Of a stretch of 64,000 nt of DNA, positions 37,555 through 51,299 are shown piece after piece (the first letter of the stretch is position 1; every line of letters starts with the position of its first letter). The position numbers and the translations under genes are program-made. Origin of the DNA: Spirodela intermedia (taxonomy: Eukaryota > Streptophyta > Magnoliopsida > Alismatales > Araceae). Where the stretch lies: assembly GCA_902729315.2 (NCBI GenBank), contig LR746276.1, positions 6,323,169-6,387,168 of the forward strand. Reading direction: 5' to 3'. Below the pieces are notes generated by a model that had not been told where the DNA came from, did not search any database, and worked only from the letters and a program-made list of their open reading frames with translations.

Positions 37555-40500
37555 TGGTATCATAGCCATTCTAGGGTCTAAAACTTTATTTTTTCAGCAA
37601 TGTCACAATTGATGTTGCTTTGTCAACATTTTCTCCATTGTTTACTAGAGTTACATGCACTGTACACTTATGGCAAGGGATCTTCTTCTTAGTTGTATTT
37701 ATTTCAAAGTGAATTTAGGTGTGATCGCTCCATTTCTTTACTTCCACAATGATCTATTGGTTTGTTACAATTCTTGCACCATTTTTTCTTGTCTTTATTG
37801 CGATTTGTTCACAAATTTGATATTTTCGTGAATTTGGACATTCTCTTTAAATGGAGAACATGGGAGACAATTCTTCATCATTTGTGGGGGATCTAACCTC
37901 CACAAGGGAAGTTAATCTTGGTCCAAGTGGTCCAAGATTACTCATAAAACTTCCTATAATGCCTATAGATTTTAAATTGATTGGATACAATTTGATTTAA
38001 TGGTCATAATGTTTGAGAGGTATTGACTGGAAGAGGGATGTTACATCATTTATTGAAGGGAAATCGGATCCATTGTCTTGAGAATTTTGTAGATGGAGAG
38101 AAGAAGATGCATTATTCAAAACCTCACTTTGGGGAACAACAATTCCCCAAATTAGCTGAGATTTTTTCTTTCTATCTACAGTCAAAGATATGTGGGAAAG
38201 AGTTCACATGAAATTCTCACAAAGAAATAATGAGGCACATTTATATAAACTTGAAACAAAATTCATATCTACAATTCAAGGAAATAAATCAATGATAAAA
38301 TATACAAGAGAATTGAAAAATTTATGGTAGGAGATTGATTATTATCTCAGCATTGATATAGAAAAATCTACATAAATTGTTGTCCTATGACATTTTAAAG
38401 AATGAAGAAGAGTGTTTAAATTTTTGGTTGTACTTAATTCTATTTTTGATCAAGTTAGACAATAGATTTTGAGTCATGAAAGAAAATGTGATTTGGATGA
38501 AGCTATATTCATCCTTTCAAAAGAGGAAAGTTATCATAAATTAATGTTGTTAGTGCCTGAAGTTGACAATATTACATTTATGATTAAACATGGAGAAATT
38601 ATGAAAAAAGCCTCATATCAAGCTAAACAGCCTTAACATGACCAAGGAAGAAATTAGAAGAGTGATTTTTGTAATAATATGTGGTGTACATACTGTATGA
38701 AAGCTCATCACACTAGAAACAGATGTTATAAGCTACATGATAAATCACAAAATTTTGGCACTAAAAAATATGACAGCCAATCACATTTGACAATAGAATA
38801 CCTGACTAGTAAATCTTCAGATTCCCAAATCAATCAACATTCTTCTTCTCCTCAAATTGAGGATATAGAGCAACTTTGAATTGAGTTAGAAAAATTGAAG
38901 TCGATAGTGACACAATTCTCATCAATTCAGCCTAGTATGTTTCACCGCTCTCTTGGAGTTAGAGTTTCTTCTAGAGATATTTTTAATAATTGGGTAGTAG
39001 ACTTAGGAGCAACATACCTCACATGACTAACTCCCCCACCTTTTTCACCAAATACAACCCTTGTCCAAGTGATAGAAAAGCAACTACTACAAATGGATCC
39101 TTTCTAACCATCATAGGTATAGGAGATATTAGACTTGAACCTCTAGGGGTTCTTACTAATGTTTTTCATGTCCCCAAGTTATTTACAAATCTCATTTCTA
39201 TTAAAAAAACTTGTTAGAGACTCAACTTATCATGTCTTTTTTGATAAAGATGTGTGTGTCATATTTGATAAGATACATCATTAGAGGATTGAAGTTGTTA
39301 GAGAGCATGAAGGTCATTCTCTTCTAGAAGGACTGAGCCAAACACATTCAATAGAAGCAAGTCAATCTCTAGAACATCTAAAAGATGCATTATTTTCTAC
39401 AGCCCATTTGGATCAACATGTAGATTCTTCACTCTCATCCTCAATTGGTAACTTGTTCATTCTCATTTCAGTCCCAGAAAGACTCAATCCTATATTAATT
39501 TTTTTCTTAAAAACTTCAGGTTTGACAAGGTTTATTCTAGGTGAGGGGAAATTCACGGTTCACCAAAAATCTAAGATTATAATTTGACCTTAGAAAATAT
39601 ATAGTCATTAACATCTCCTTCATTTAATGATCTTGTAGTCCTATCTCATGATTCACTTCTCATTGCCCTATGCAAACCTATAAAGGAGTATACAAAAACA
39701 CCCTTGTACCAGCTGCTAATTTTTTGTCTTATCACAGACTTTCCTCACCATATCAGTCATTTCTTATATCCTTAGACACCACTATCATTCCAAAAAATCT
39801 CTTAGAGGCTCTATCTAATCCTAAGTGGAACCAAGCCATGATGATGAGATGAGAGCTCTTGCAAAAAATCAAACATGGGATCTAATAGAATTACCATGAA
39901 ATAAGAAGAATGTTGGTTGCAAATGGGTGTACATAGTGAAATATAAATCGGATGGTTCAATTGAGAGGTATAAAGCCTAATTGATGGCTAAAGCTTATAC
40001 ATAAGTATATGGGATAGATTATCAAAAAACTTTTGCACCAATGGTCAAAATGAATATAGTTTGGTTTTTGACTATCTTTAGCAACAATTTTCAATTGGAA
40101 TATTTAACAATTTGATGTTAAAAATACATTCTTACATGGTGATTTGGTTGAAGCCTACATGACTCTTCCACTAGGATATGAGGGTAATCATTCATCTAAT
40201 CTTGTTTCTAAGTTAAAGAAATCCTTTTATGGCCTCAAATAGTCTCCACATGCATGGTTTGAAAGGTTTACAGTAGCCATAAAGAAACTGAATTACAACC
40301 AAAGTAATGCTGATCACACATTATTTTTTAAACACTCTTCTTCAATTGAAGTGACACATTCTTCTAAAGGCATTTTTATTTCTCAACGGAAGTACGTAAC
40401 AAATCTATTAATTGAAACAAAAAAATCTGGATGTAAATCAGCTAATACACCTATTCATCCAAACTATAAATTGTGTATGATAGATGAAGAAATTTATATT

Positions 40501-41134
40501 GACCATGATATCTCATATGCAATGAGTATATTGAGCCAATTTATGCATCAACCTAAAGAGTGTCATTTACATGCTACCTACCAAGTGCTACATTATTTGA
40601 AAGGCACACTAGCAAAAAGGGTTCTTTTTTAACGAAGTGGAAAGGTAGAGGTTGTGATGTTTATAGATGCTGATTATGTAGGCTCAACAATTGAACGAAA
40701 GTCAACCTCCAATCATCTTACTTTTGTTGGTGACAATCTTGTCACTTCAAAAAATAAAAAACATAATATACTTGCTGAATCAAGTGATGAGGCTGAGCTT
40801 AGGACACTTGCTTAAGGAATATGTGAGTTACTTTGGGTCAAGAACTTACTTGATGAGATACAAATTTCTTTATTCAGTCCTATGAAGATTTATTGTGATA
40901 ATAAGTCAACAATCAATCTAATACACAACCCAATACAACATGACCATACCAAACATGTGGAGATTGATCACTATTTCATAAAAAAGAAACTTGAGGCCAA
41001 TCTAATTTGTATATCATACATTTCAACAAGTAATTAATTGGCAATCATACTTACTAAAGGCATGTTTACATATTTGCAAAAAATTATTCCCAAGTTGAGA
41101 ATAGATGATATCCATTCACCAACTTGAGGGGGGT

Positions 41135-41362
41135 TGTTGTCGAGACATACTTAATAACATATATACTTTACACGTTTACATATGTCCTCATGTACCTTTC
41201 ATTTTGTGTTATATTAAGATGTCTTAAACCTTCTAGAGATCTGATATAAATACTAGGCCCTACTCTCCTTATAAATCATTTTTGATCAAGAAAGTTAAAG
41301 TTCTTCTTCCACGAGTGTTGGGCACCTATCAAAGCTCTAAACTATGTGTCATCTTAACTATG
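41135..41362 (+). repeat. Copia 3' LTR
   Basis: It starts TGTTGTCGAG right after the polypurine tract gaggggggt and shares the aaagttcttcttccacgagt segment with the 5' LTR. Its mirror copy is at 34779-35006. Confidence 0.85.
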
Positions 41363-42538
41363 GTGTGGTGATGACAGATTAGGACAAACAAAATCTGCAT
41401 TATCTCTCTCTCTCTCTCCCCCCTAACTCCCTTAACCTGGCTGAGCCAATGGCAACTATCCACCATTACTACAAATTCACATGTATGTGGTGGTTATCAT
41501 AAAAGTTGTTGACTTTGACTTTGACATTGGAGGTGCTTCCCCTTCCAAGTAGGAGATCAAAGTAGAGAAGGCCTTTGTGGGAGCAGATGATGCCAGATGC
41601 CCTGAGCAAACTTTAAAACAACTTATGTTTGATTAAGGAATGTGGGAGAAGAGCAATTCTAAAGGGTAGAGCAAGCAATCCTGATAGCAAATAACTTGGA
41701 TGATCACTGTATTACATGTGATTCATACATATTATTCTTAAAGAGACTCCATTTACATATTCTATTTGGAAGACAAAACAAAAAAATAAAAATAAGTCAT
41801 TTCTTATTTATGGAACTAAAAAAATATGTCTTTGATGTTCTAGGAAATAAATATTTCTTTACACAAGCTCGAGAATGGATGATTTCACAGGGGCACATAA
41901 TCACTGATGATCCTCAGCTATCTACAAAATGTCATTATTGGACTGAAATGTTCATTATTCAAGATATTTAAATCCTTCCATAGAAAAACAACCTCTAAGA
42001 TGGAAAGTTTACACCTACAAGATCAAGAGCAAGACCGACGAAGAAATATCAGGCAATTTACCAACACCTGCTATTCGTTCAGGCTTTTGGTTTGTAGTCC
42101 ACTCTTATCAGTAGCCATGATCGGGCTACAGCACTGACTATGTAGACGAATAAGTTGTTGGAAAGACGAGATGTATGGACTGCTTTCTAGCAGGATGGGC
42201 CAAGCATTTCAATCTTTTTTCCCCTTCTTTCCCTGGGGTCTTCTTATCTCCTAGCACACCGGGTGAAAAAAAAGTGATGACCCACCAAATTATAGATAAA
42301 TAAATGAAATGGTGAGCAACAAGATGACACACTTGGCTGGCCTACTTGGTCTTTTGGATGACCGCCAGCCAGATCCTAGATATCATATATGTCGAAAAAA
42401 TAAACAGCCATGGCCACAAGGCTAAAAGAGCACCTTATCCCTATAAAGACTATGCCAAGAGCTGCTGAGAATAAGAGGGGAAGGGATTAGGGTCTTAAGT
42501 CTGACAAGATAGATATAAATACAGCCAGAGAAAAACAC
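41363..42538. other. RPS11 3' flank, right arm
   Basis: Mirror image of 33603-34778, with no gene. It separates the copia 3' LTR from the stop codon of the second RPS11 copy. Confidence 0.6.
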
Positions 42539-44657
<2,119 letters not shown>

Positions 44658-45231
44658 GCCGGGCTCTGGGAAGCGCCGCTGCGTGCGTGAAGAGGAGCGG
44701 CGCCGCTGCGAGAGAGCGGGGAAGGTAGAAAACCCTGGATATTTATTCGACGTGAGTTTATTCCATTCGCTTCCATGGTAACCCAATAAGGACGGCCCAT
44801 TACGGATAGTCCAATAAGCACTAGCAACTTAGTAGGGCCGGGCCCCCTTCGTGGGGCTCAATTACTCTCACCTACGTATGGGCCCGGCCCGCGAATTACC
44901 ACAGCGTATGGGCTTGACCCCATTCGCCACTGCAATGGACACCAAGAAATCAAACGGGCCAACCAAATCCCACTCTGACGAGGCCCACCAAATCTGTTCC
45001 CATTGACTTTTCTTAGCCGTCGCTGGGGTCAACCGCTAAGTAGAAGACTGTCACTCGCCAGTGCGCGAGTTACCATGAATGATCTTCCTGAGGAGATGCG
45101 CCGGCGGAGGAGCAGGCGAAGATTTTGGCATGATTTGTTTGATACAGAAATCATCAAAGTTCTCCAGGAAGTCTGCGGGGGGAAGGTCAAACATGCCCCG
45201 TCAAACAAGGAAGAGGCGCCGCCAATGCCAA

Positions 45232-45586
45232 TCACGAAGCTCCTCCCTCCGCCGCCGGGTCTTGGCTTGAGCTCTTCTTGGCAGCCCTCCTGGCGGCTCG
45301 GTACTCCTCGAACCCGGCCTCGATCCTCGCCTCCTCTTCGGGGGAGAAGAAGAAGGCCTCCGCCTGCCCGAGTTCCTGGTACAGCTTCTCGATCTTGGCC
45401 TTCCACAGCAGACCCATCTCCGTGTCCATCCGCTGGTAGGGAGTCTTCAGCAGGTACTCGTCGATGCCGCCCGCCTTGTCGATGCACCGCAGGGCGTGCG
45501 TCGTCACCTTCACCCGGATGTGCCGGTCGAGGGCGTAGCTGAAGAGCCGCTTCTCCTGCACGTTTGGCTTCCATGTCCGCCGGGTC
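45232..45586 (-). pseudogene. bL28m exon 2 copy lacking exon 1
   Basis: This is the mirror copy of bL28m exon 2 with its splice acceptor and part of the intron (to 45726). Exon 1 was not included in the duplication, so the copy cannot make bL28m. Upstream on the same strand now lie intron 1, exon 1 and the promoter of RPS11-B. The sequence is identical to the functional exon, so it has not decayed. Confidence 0.9.
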
Positions 45587-45726
45587 CTGCAGAGGCCAAG
45601 AGCGGAAGACTCTGCCAGTTCAGCGCCCATGTTGAGGATGGCCACTTCTGATCTCTTCTTAGCCAACTCTAACCCTCATTAAAAATAAAAATTAAAAAAA
45701 TCCTTTTGCTAGAGATTTGGGCATCA

Positions 45727-46255
45727 TACATGGCGAGGAATTCATCTCACTCCACTAGACACTACGAGCACGCATAGACGAAACCCATATTGCGATCGGA
45801 CAGTAGCTAGAAGAAAAGGAGATTTTGTAAAGTAGTCTTCGGAAAATTCGGCCAATAGAGTACTCTCCGAATTCAAAAGAAAAGTTGTCTTGAAGAGCGA
45901 ACAAGATAACGAAGAAACTCGGTAAAGTACCACAGCATGAAGGTATGAAATGAACAGAAGCCATAAAAGTCCCCCTACCTGCTCCGCCATGGCGAATCCT
46001 GGGAAGAGAGGAGCCGCCCCCCCTGCGAGGAAGACAGAGGGAGATGCGGGGCTGCGAGAGAGAGAAAAAACCCTTCGATGCGACTCCCCCGCGGTGCCAA
46101 CCCTGCCCAATATCGATTCCCTATTTTGGGCCCGTATAAGCCCATTCTGGGTAGGATTGACTATTAAACGGGCCACTTCAAACCCGCTTTGATGAGACCC
46201 ATCAACGTTGACTGGGCCCATTAAATCCCTTCGCATTGACTTTTCCAACCTTCTC
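45727..46255 (-). pseudogene. RPS11-B 5' fragment: promoter, exon 1, part of intron 1
   Basis: The minus strand carries ATGGCGGAGCAG followed by a gtaggg donor (exon 45979-45990), the same MAEQ exon as RPS11-A. The intron is recognisably similar to RPS11-A intron 1 (for example tgtccgatcgcaatat against tgtctgatcgcaatac), and an upstream region shares gtcaatg-gaa-agattt-gtgggcc with 31132-31160. Similarity is well below the identity of the palindrome arms, so this is an older paralogue. It is cut off at 45726 by the palindrome. Exons 2-6 are absent from the window. Confidence 0.85.
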
Positions 46256-46859
46256 ACCCTCTCTCTCCCTTTCTCTCTCCCCTCCCCACCCCGCGCCGCC
46301 GTCTAAATCCCGCATCTGCGCCATGAAGAGATAGATCGTCGTGCCAACCCTGCAGAAGGTAGGCTGAGACCCCACCGATGGGGCCGCCCGCCGCCCGCCG
46401 CCCGCCGCCCGCCGCTTCCAGGATTTGACGTTGCAGACGGTGGGCCGGATGGATTGGCGAATGAGGACGATTGGCGGCCTCGGCCCATGCTTTCACGGCA
46501 GCGAGTGGACCAATCCCGGAGGAAGCGGGTTCGCCTTTGAGTGTTCTCCGGCCGAACTTCAAAAGTTCCCCAGAAGCTTCGTCTTCTTTTGACCTGGGAG
46601 TTCGCTCCGGTCAACGGAGATCTCGTCCGTCTGGGAAAAGGAAGGAAGGAGGGGAGGATCCCGTTGGGAGCGGCCCCCCGTCGCAATGAATGAGTGGGTG
46701 AGTGCTCTCTTGCCGGTGGAAGCGCGTGACTGCGCGCTGGGGGCAGAGGAAGGGCGTATCGGGCAATTATTTAGACATAGCCGGACGGAGGAAGGCCATC
46801 GAACGAAGTTCTTCTGCCTTTCTCTCCCTTGTCCGGGGTCCTGTGCGAAGAGAAAGAAG
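46256..46859. promoter_or_regulatory. Promoter/leader region of the 4F5-zinc finger gene
   Basis: This GC-rich region lies between the RPS11-B promoter (minus) and the start of the small zinc-finger gene (plus), so the two are head to head. It includes a CT-rich stretch (46258-46285) and a heptanucleotide minisatellite (46384-46415). Open frames here are composition-driven and unrecognised. Confidence 0.4.
46384..46415. repeat. CCGCCCG heptamer minisatellite
   Basis: Four perfect tandem CCGCCCG units followed by a partial fifth. Confidence 0.9.
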
Positions 46860-48218
46860 ATGGGAGGAGGAAACGGGCAGAAGGCTAAGATGGCAAGGGA
46901 GAAGAACATGGAGAAGCAGAAGGCTGCGAGGGGTGTGTCTAGATTATACTTACTGATCGATCCTCTTTGTGGATATCCAGATCTTTCTTTATTTCTTGTC
47001 TACTTTTTTTTTTCTGTACCTTCCTCCGCATGTGGTTGTTTGATCTGGACTTAATCTGCGCTTGGTCGATGTGGTTACGCAGGTAGCCAGCTCGAGACGA
47101 ACAAGAAGGCTATGAGCATCCAGGTCTGGGCGCCACCCCCAATCCCCCACTCTTTCCACGCATTCATCGTCTTGGTTTCCTTGTACGGCACTAATTTATC
47201 CGGGAATCATCGTGCCTCTGCTTCTCTTTCTCGTCATATTCGGAAGGATCCTCGATCTCCATTTCATCATACAATGTCGTCAGTTGGGATTCTTTCCGTT
47301 GATTTCTTGGATTAGATCCTCCGGTTACTCTGTGCCACAGCAGCCTAACGGAGCCTGGATTTACACTCTTGAGACTATAAGAGAATTTTGGCGAATTCAG
47401 AGCCTATGCATTCATTATGTTTCTGCTAAAAAACCGAGACACAGACACTCTGTAGAGAAAGCGTTGAACTCTTGTGGATCTAGTTCTATCCCGAGATTTC
47501 ATTTTCATGCTATAAAAAAATATTAAATAATTAATTATCGCTTTGTTTTAATGGACGTGGGAGCGTCTGGATGTTGGTCTCTTTAACCTTATACTTGATT
47601 GGCATTTTAGTCTAATTCTGTAATAGATGTTCCTAGGATTATTTCATTTTCATCTCATCTTCTGTTCACATAGCAACTCTTATTGATCGTCATTTCAACC
47701 CAGATGTCTATAATTCAAGCCATGCTAGGCTTTCTTTCCCATCACAAGCATTAGGATTTCATTTTTCTACCGATTCTAGTGGAAGTCCTCCTCAGATATC
47801 ATAGATCTGCGACAGGTTTCCGCTTCAAGTCAAGGGATCCCTCATCAGGACTGATTCTTTTTTATTTTATATATAAATATTATATCTGATCATGACATTT
47901 ATCGTTGAACCTTTATAGGTTCAGAGAGAGAAAAAAAGGCCTCATAGAGATTATAATTGACGCATATCGATACTATGAAGAGTTTTATGGTTCTTTCTCG
48001 CTCAACATTCACATCCCTTCAAGATCAAACTTTTAATTTAATTCATTTAATACTGACGCTTTGTTTTTTTCCTCTATGATCGTTATCCTGTGCCTCAGTG
48101 CAAGGTGTGCATGCAGACGTTCATCTGCACCACCTCGGAGGTGAAGTGCCGGGAGCATGCTGAGGCAAAGCACCCGAAAAACGACGCTTACCAGTGCTTC
48201 CCCCATCTCAAGAAGTAG
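46860..48218 (+). CDS. Small 4F5/SERF-type C2H2 zinc finger protein
   Basis: Three exons (46860-46932, 47083-47123, 48099-48218) give 77 residues matching the conserved plant protein typified by Arabidopsis At2g23090 (related to animal ZNF706/SERF). The N-terminus (MGGGNGQKAKMAREKN) is the basic, disordered 4F5 segment. The C-terminus has a zinc-finger arrangement C39-x2-C42-x15-H58-x4-H63 followed by the conserved end CFPHLKK. Exon phases are 1 and 0. Its molecular role is not established; relatives are small nucleic-acid- or protein-binding factors. It faces away from the RPS11-B promoter remnant, so the two may once have shared a divergent promoter. Confidence 0.93.
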
Positions 48219-48777
48219 AGGCTGTGGGGCCTGGCGATCCTGGTTCTTATCCAGTAGTCCTCCTTTCTTGTTTAACTGTGTATGAGGATGTTGGGTTCTT
48301 GAAGCCCATCGCAAAACCCTAATCTTCTTGGTGGTGATCGATCATCTACCTCTTAATTTGGGGAGAATACCCTTTGAGAAAACCGGTGTGGGTCCTCGAC
48401 CTAGATACTAATGAAGTTTTCGAGGAAACCGCTCGAAGGGATCCATGTGGTCAACGCGAATGCTCGATATAGGCAGGAATGAAGGGAATTTTTCATCAAA
48501 TTACTGATTTTGGCCAACGAACGTTTGCTACGAGCCAGAAATAACGACGGGTCGCGGGTGCGAGTCAAGACCGTGCGGCTGCACCAGCCAAGTCATAATT
48601 TTAACTTCTTAGCTACGCTCGAAGGAAGACAATATCAACCTGGTCTCGAAAGTCATCGATATGAGGTGCATAAGTATTGCATATGGGTAATTTGGTTGTT
48701 TTTGAGAAAAACCGGACACCTCAGTATTGGCTGTAAATCGGGTTTAGTCCCATCTTTAGAACCAGATCGCCCGTCGT
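48219..48777. other. Convergent 3' flank
   Basis: The 3' UTRs of the zinc-finger gene (+) and 4CL (-) meet here. A 104-codon plus-strand frame (48510-48824) overlaps the 4CL terminus and has no family resemblance. Confidence 0.5.
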
Positions 48778-50849
48778 TCAGCATTGTGCCATGTCAGCAA
48801 ATCCAGCCGCAAGCTTCTCCTTGAATCCCTTCCTCAGGATCTTGCCGGACGGCGCCTTTGGGATGACATCAACGAAGAATACTCGCCTAATCCTCTTATA
48901 AAACACCACCTGCAGCGATCACCATCTCGCTCAAAGACTCTACCCACTGCCGGTGAGACGTAGCAATCAGAAAGGAAACGGAGTGATCACCTGTTGAGAG
49001 ATGAACAGCTTGATCTCCTCCTCCGTGACGCCGGAACCGCTTGATCGCACGACGAAGGCCACTGGGACTTCTCCGGCAGCTTCGTCTTTCATCCTATTTA
49101 GAAAAAAATGATATTAATCGATGATTATCGAATAAAATATAGAGATGAATCTCATTATAATCCGAAGATTCGAATAATTCATAGGCGCGAGAGTCTTACG
49201 GGACGACGGCGGCATCGGCGACGGCGGGGTGGGAGAGGAGCAACGCCTCGAGCTCTGCAGGGGGCACCTGGAAGCCCTTGTATTTTATGAGCTCCTTGAG
49301 CCGGTCGACGATAAAGATCTCATCCTCGTCATCAACGTATCCAATATCTCCGGTGTGCAGCCACCCTTTGCCGTCGATGGTCCTCGCCGTCGCCTCCGGG
49401 TCGTTCAGGTAGCCTGCGTAGCAGAAGCGATGTGACGCCGCGGAAAATGCGGACAAATTCTCGGAAGAAAAAAAAAAATCAAAGCGGCTTCAAGCTTCAG
49501 GGAGAGAGAAAGAGAGAGGAAAGAGCTTCTGTGGAAGTTCAGGCCCGTTGACTTTGGTGCACCTTTCATGATCTGGGGCCCCTTGATGCAAATCTCTCCC
49601 GCTTCGTTCCGGCGGAGGGACGCGCCAGAGTCGGGGTCGACGACCTTGAGCTCGGCGTTCCTGACGACGGTCCCGCAGGACCCCTGCTTGGTCCTGAACG
49701 GCTCCTTGGCGAATCCGAGGCTCATGGAGAGGGCCCCCGCTTCTGTCATCCCGTAGCCCTGGATGATTTCATTCGACGCAGTTAATCTCCCCTCGTCAGA
49801 TTCGAATTAGCCCATACAGACATGGGGAGATAGGAGAGAGAGAGAGAGAGAGAGAGTTTATGTACCTGACCGAACCTCGCGTCGGGGATCTTAGATTGGA
49901 GGGCATCTTCGAGGTCCTTGGAGATGGGTGCCGCGCCGTACATAACCATGCGTATGGAAGAGAGGTCGTATTCCTCGACTCGTGGGCACTTGGAGAGGGC
50001 CAGAATGATGGGCGGCACGAAGGGCGCGATGGTCACACGGTGGCGCTCCACCAGCTCCATCATTGCCACCAGCTCGAACCTCGGCATGATGACGATGGTC
50101 GCCCCCGCCCGCAGCGCGCACAGCAGCACCGTGTTCAGCGAGTAGATGTGGAACAGCGGCAGCGCGCACAGCAGCACGTCGTCTCCCCGGAACCACAGGT
50201 TAGGGTTCTCCCCTTCCAGCTGCTGCGCGATGCTCGCCACCAGCGACCGGTGGCTCAGCATCACCCCCTTCGGCAGCCCCGTCGTCCCCGAGGAGTACGG
50301 CAGCGCTACCACGTCGTCGGGCCGCACCTCCACCGACGGCATCTCCGCCGCCGAGGCCAGTTCCGAGAAGTGCAGGCACCCCTGAGCGGCCGAGTCGTCG
50401 GTGCACACAATCTTCACCCCGCTGTCTCGGACCTTGTCGACGAAGCTAGACTGCGTCACCACTAGCTTCACCCCGGCCGTCTGGATCTGCTTGAGGATCT
50501 CCGACGAAGTGTACAGAGGGTTCGCGGTAGTCGTCGTCGCGCCGGCGTAGGACGCGCCGAGGAAACTGAAGGCGAACTCCGGCGAGTTGGTCAACAGCAG
50601 CATAATGACGTCTCCGCGGCGGATGCCCAACCGGTGGAGGCCGGCGGCCACCCGGCGCGCCGTCAGCTGCACCTCCGCATAGGTGTACACAACGCCCGAA
50701 GGGCCGTAGACTATGCATGGTCGGTCGGCAACGGCGGCGATCCTCTCGAAGCAGTAGTCATGCAGCGGCAGCTGGTCGGGGATTGTGATGTCAGGGAGCT
50801 TGGAGCGGAAGATGAACTCCTCGTCGGGAAGAGTGGATAACGAACCCAT
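48778..50849 (-). CDS. 4CL: 4-coumarate:CoA ligase
   Basis: This ATP-dependent adenylate-forming enzyme activates hydroxycinnamates to CoA thioesters for lignin and flavonoids. Five exons (49866-50849, 49563-49758, 49200-49413, 48991-49093, 48778-48909) give 542 residues. Box [11 protein letters not shown] lies at 186-195, box II GEICIKG at 382-388, then [23 protein letters not shown] and the closing catalytic lysine motif [11 protein letters not shown]. The start is the ATG at 50849, giving [14 protein letters not shown]. The segment normally reading [13 protein letters not shown] reads [12 protein letters not shown] here (from residue 329), one residue short, a change tied to altered substrate range in other 4CLs. 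Intron 1 has an (AG)n tract just after the donor (49838-49857). Whether it is a lignin- or flavonoid-class isoform is undecided. Confidence 0.95.
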
Positions 50850-51299
50850 CACAGACGGCTGCTGAATGGCGGCGATCGGGGGTTGCCGGGTTTTGTAATG
50901 CGGAGCTGACGGCTGTTGACGAGCGCTATTTCAAACAAAAGGAAAAGGGTAGTTTGTGGTGGTTGGTGAGAATGGAGACGAGCGCTATTCCAAGCTTTAC
51001 TAGAACCTCTAAGCTTTGTAATTTGACCTAGTCAACAATTGTTCGTCTGATTTGACGCGCCCCCGATTTGACTTTCGACCTTGCCCGGAGCCAGGTCAGG
51101 CCGGGCGCCGAGGTCGGATCCGTCACCTACTCTCTCTGTTTCCATTTGTCAAAGGCGGGTGGTTGGGGAAATTATCGTCAGCACGGGACTGCGAAGATGA
51201 CCACAATCGACCGAACGCTTCGAGTACTTTGTGTCAAAAGTTTGATTTTTAATCGGCTGACTGCGTGGGTCGGTGTTCTTCTGTTAAGACCATGAATTA
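50850..51299. promoter_or_regulatory. 4CL upstream region
   Basis: Presumed promoter and leader of 4CL. It is GC-richer than the DNA beyond it. No specific element is claimed; the overlapping open frames are composition-driven. Confidence 0.35.

Larger units (their letters stand above)
37327..41362 (+). mobile_element. Ty1/copia LTR retrotransposon, decayed
   Basis: This is a roughly 4.0 kb element with LTRs at both ends. A primer-binding site follows the 5' LTR at 37555 (tggtatcatagcc, one mismatch to the usual initiator-tRNA-Met type) and a polypurine tract precedes the 3' LTR (41124-41134). Domains in order are gag (37851 to about 38640), a CCHC zinc knuckle (CTYCMKAHHTRNRC, about 38682-38723), protease (VVDLGAT in place of the usual DSGA, about 38993), then RT and RNase H (39670 to about 41100). 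RNase H pieces include KSTSNHLTFVGDNLVTSKNKK. Integrase is largely missing. Many stop codons and frameshifts make it inactive, and no target-site duplication is visible. The right palindrome arm starts inside it at 39449. Confidence 0.9.

Noticed and set aside
49782-49865. Extension of 4CL exon 1 through [18 protein letters not shown]
   Set aside because: This is intron 1 with a (CT)n tract; a GT donor after GQ and an acceptor before GYGMTEAG restore the family sequence.
50850-50852. 4CL start one codon upstream
   Set aside because: The codon at 50850-50852 is GTG on the minus strand; the first ATG is at 50849.
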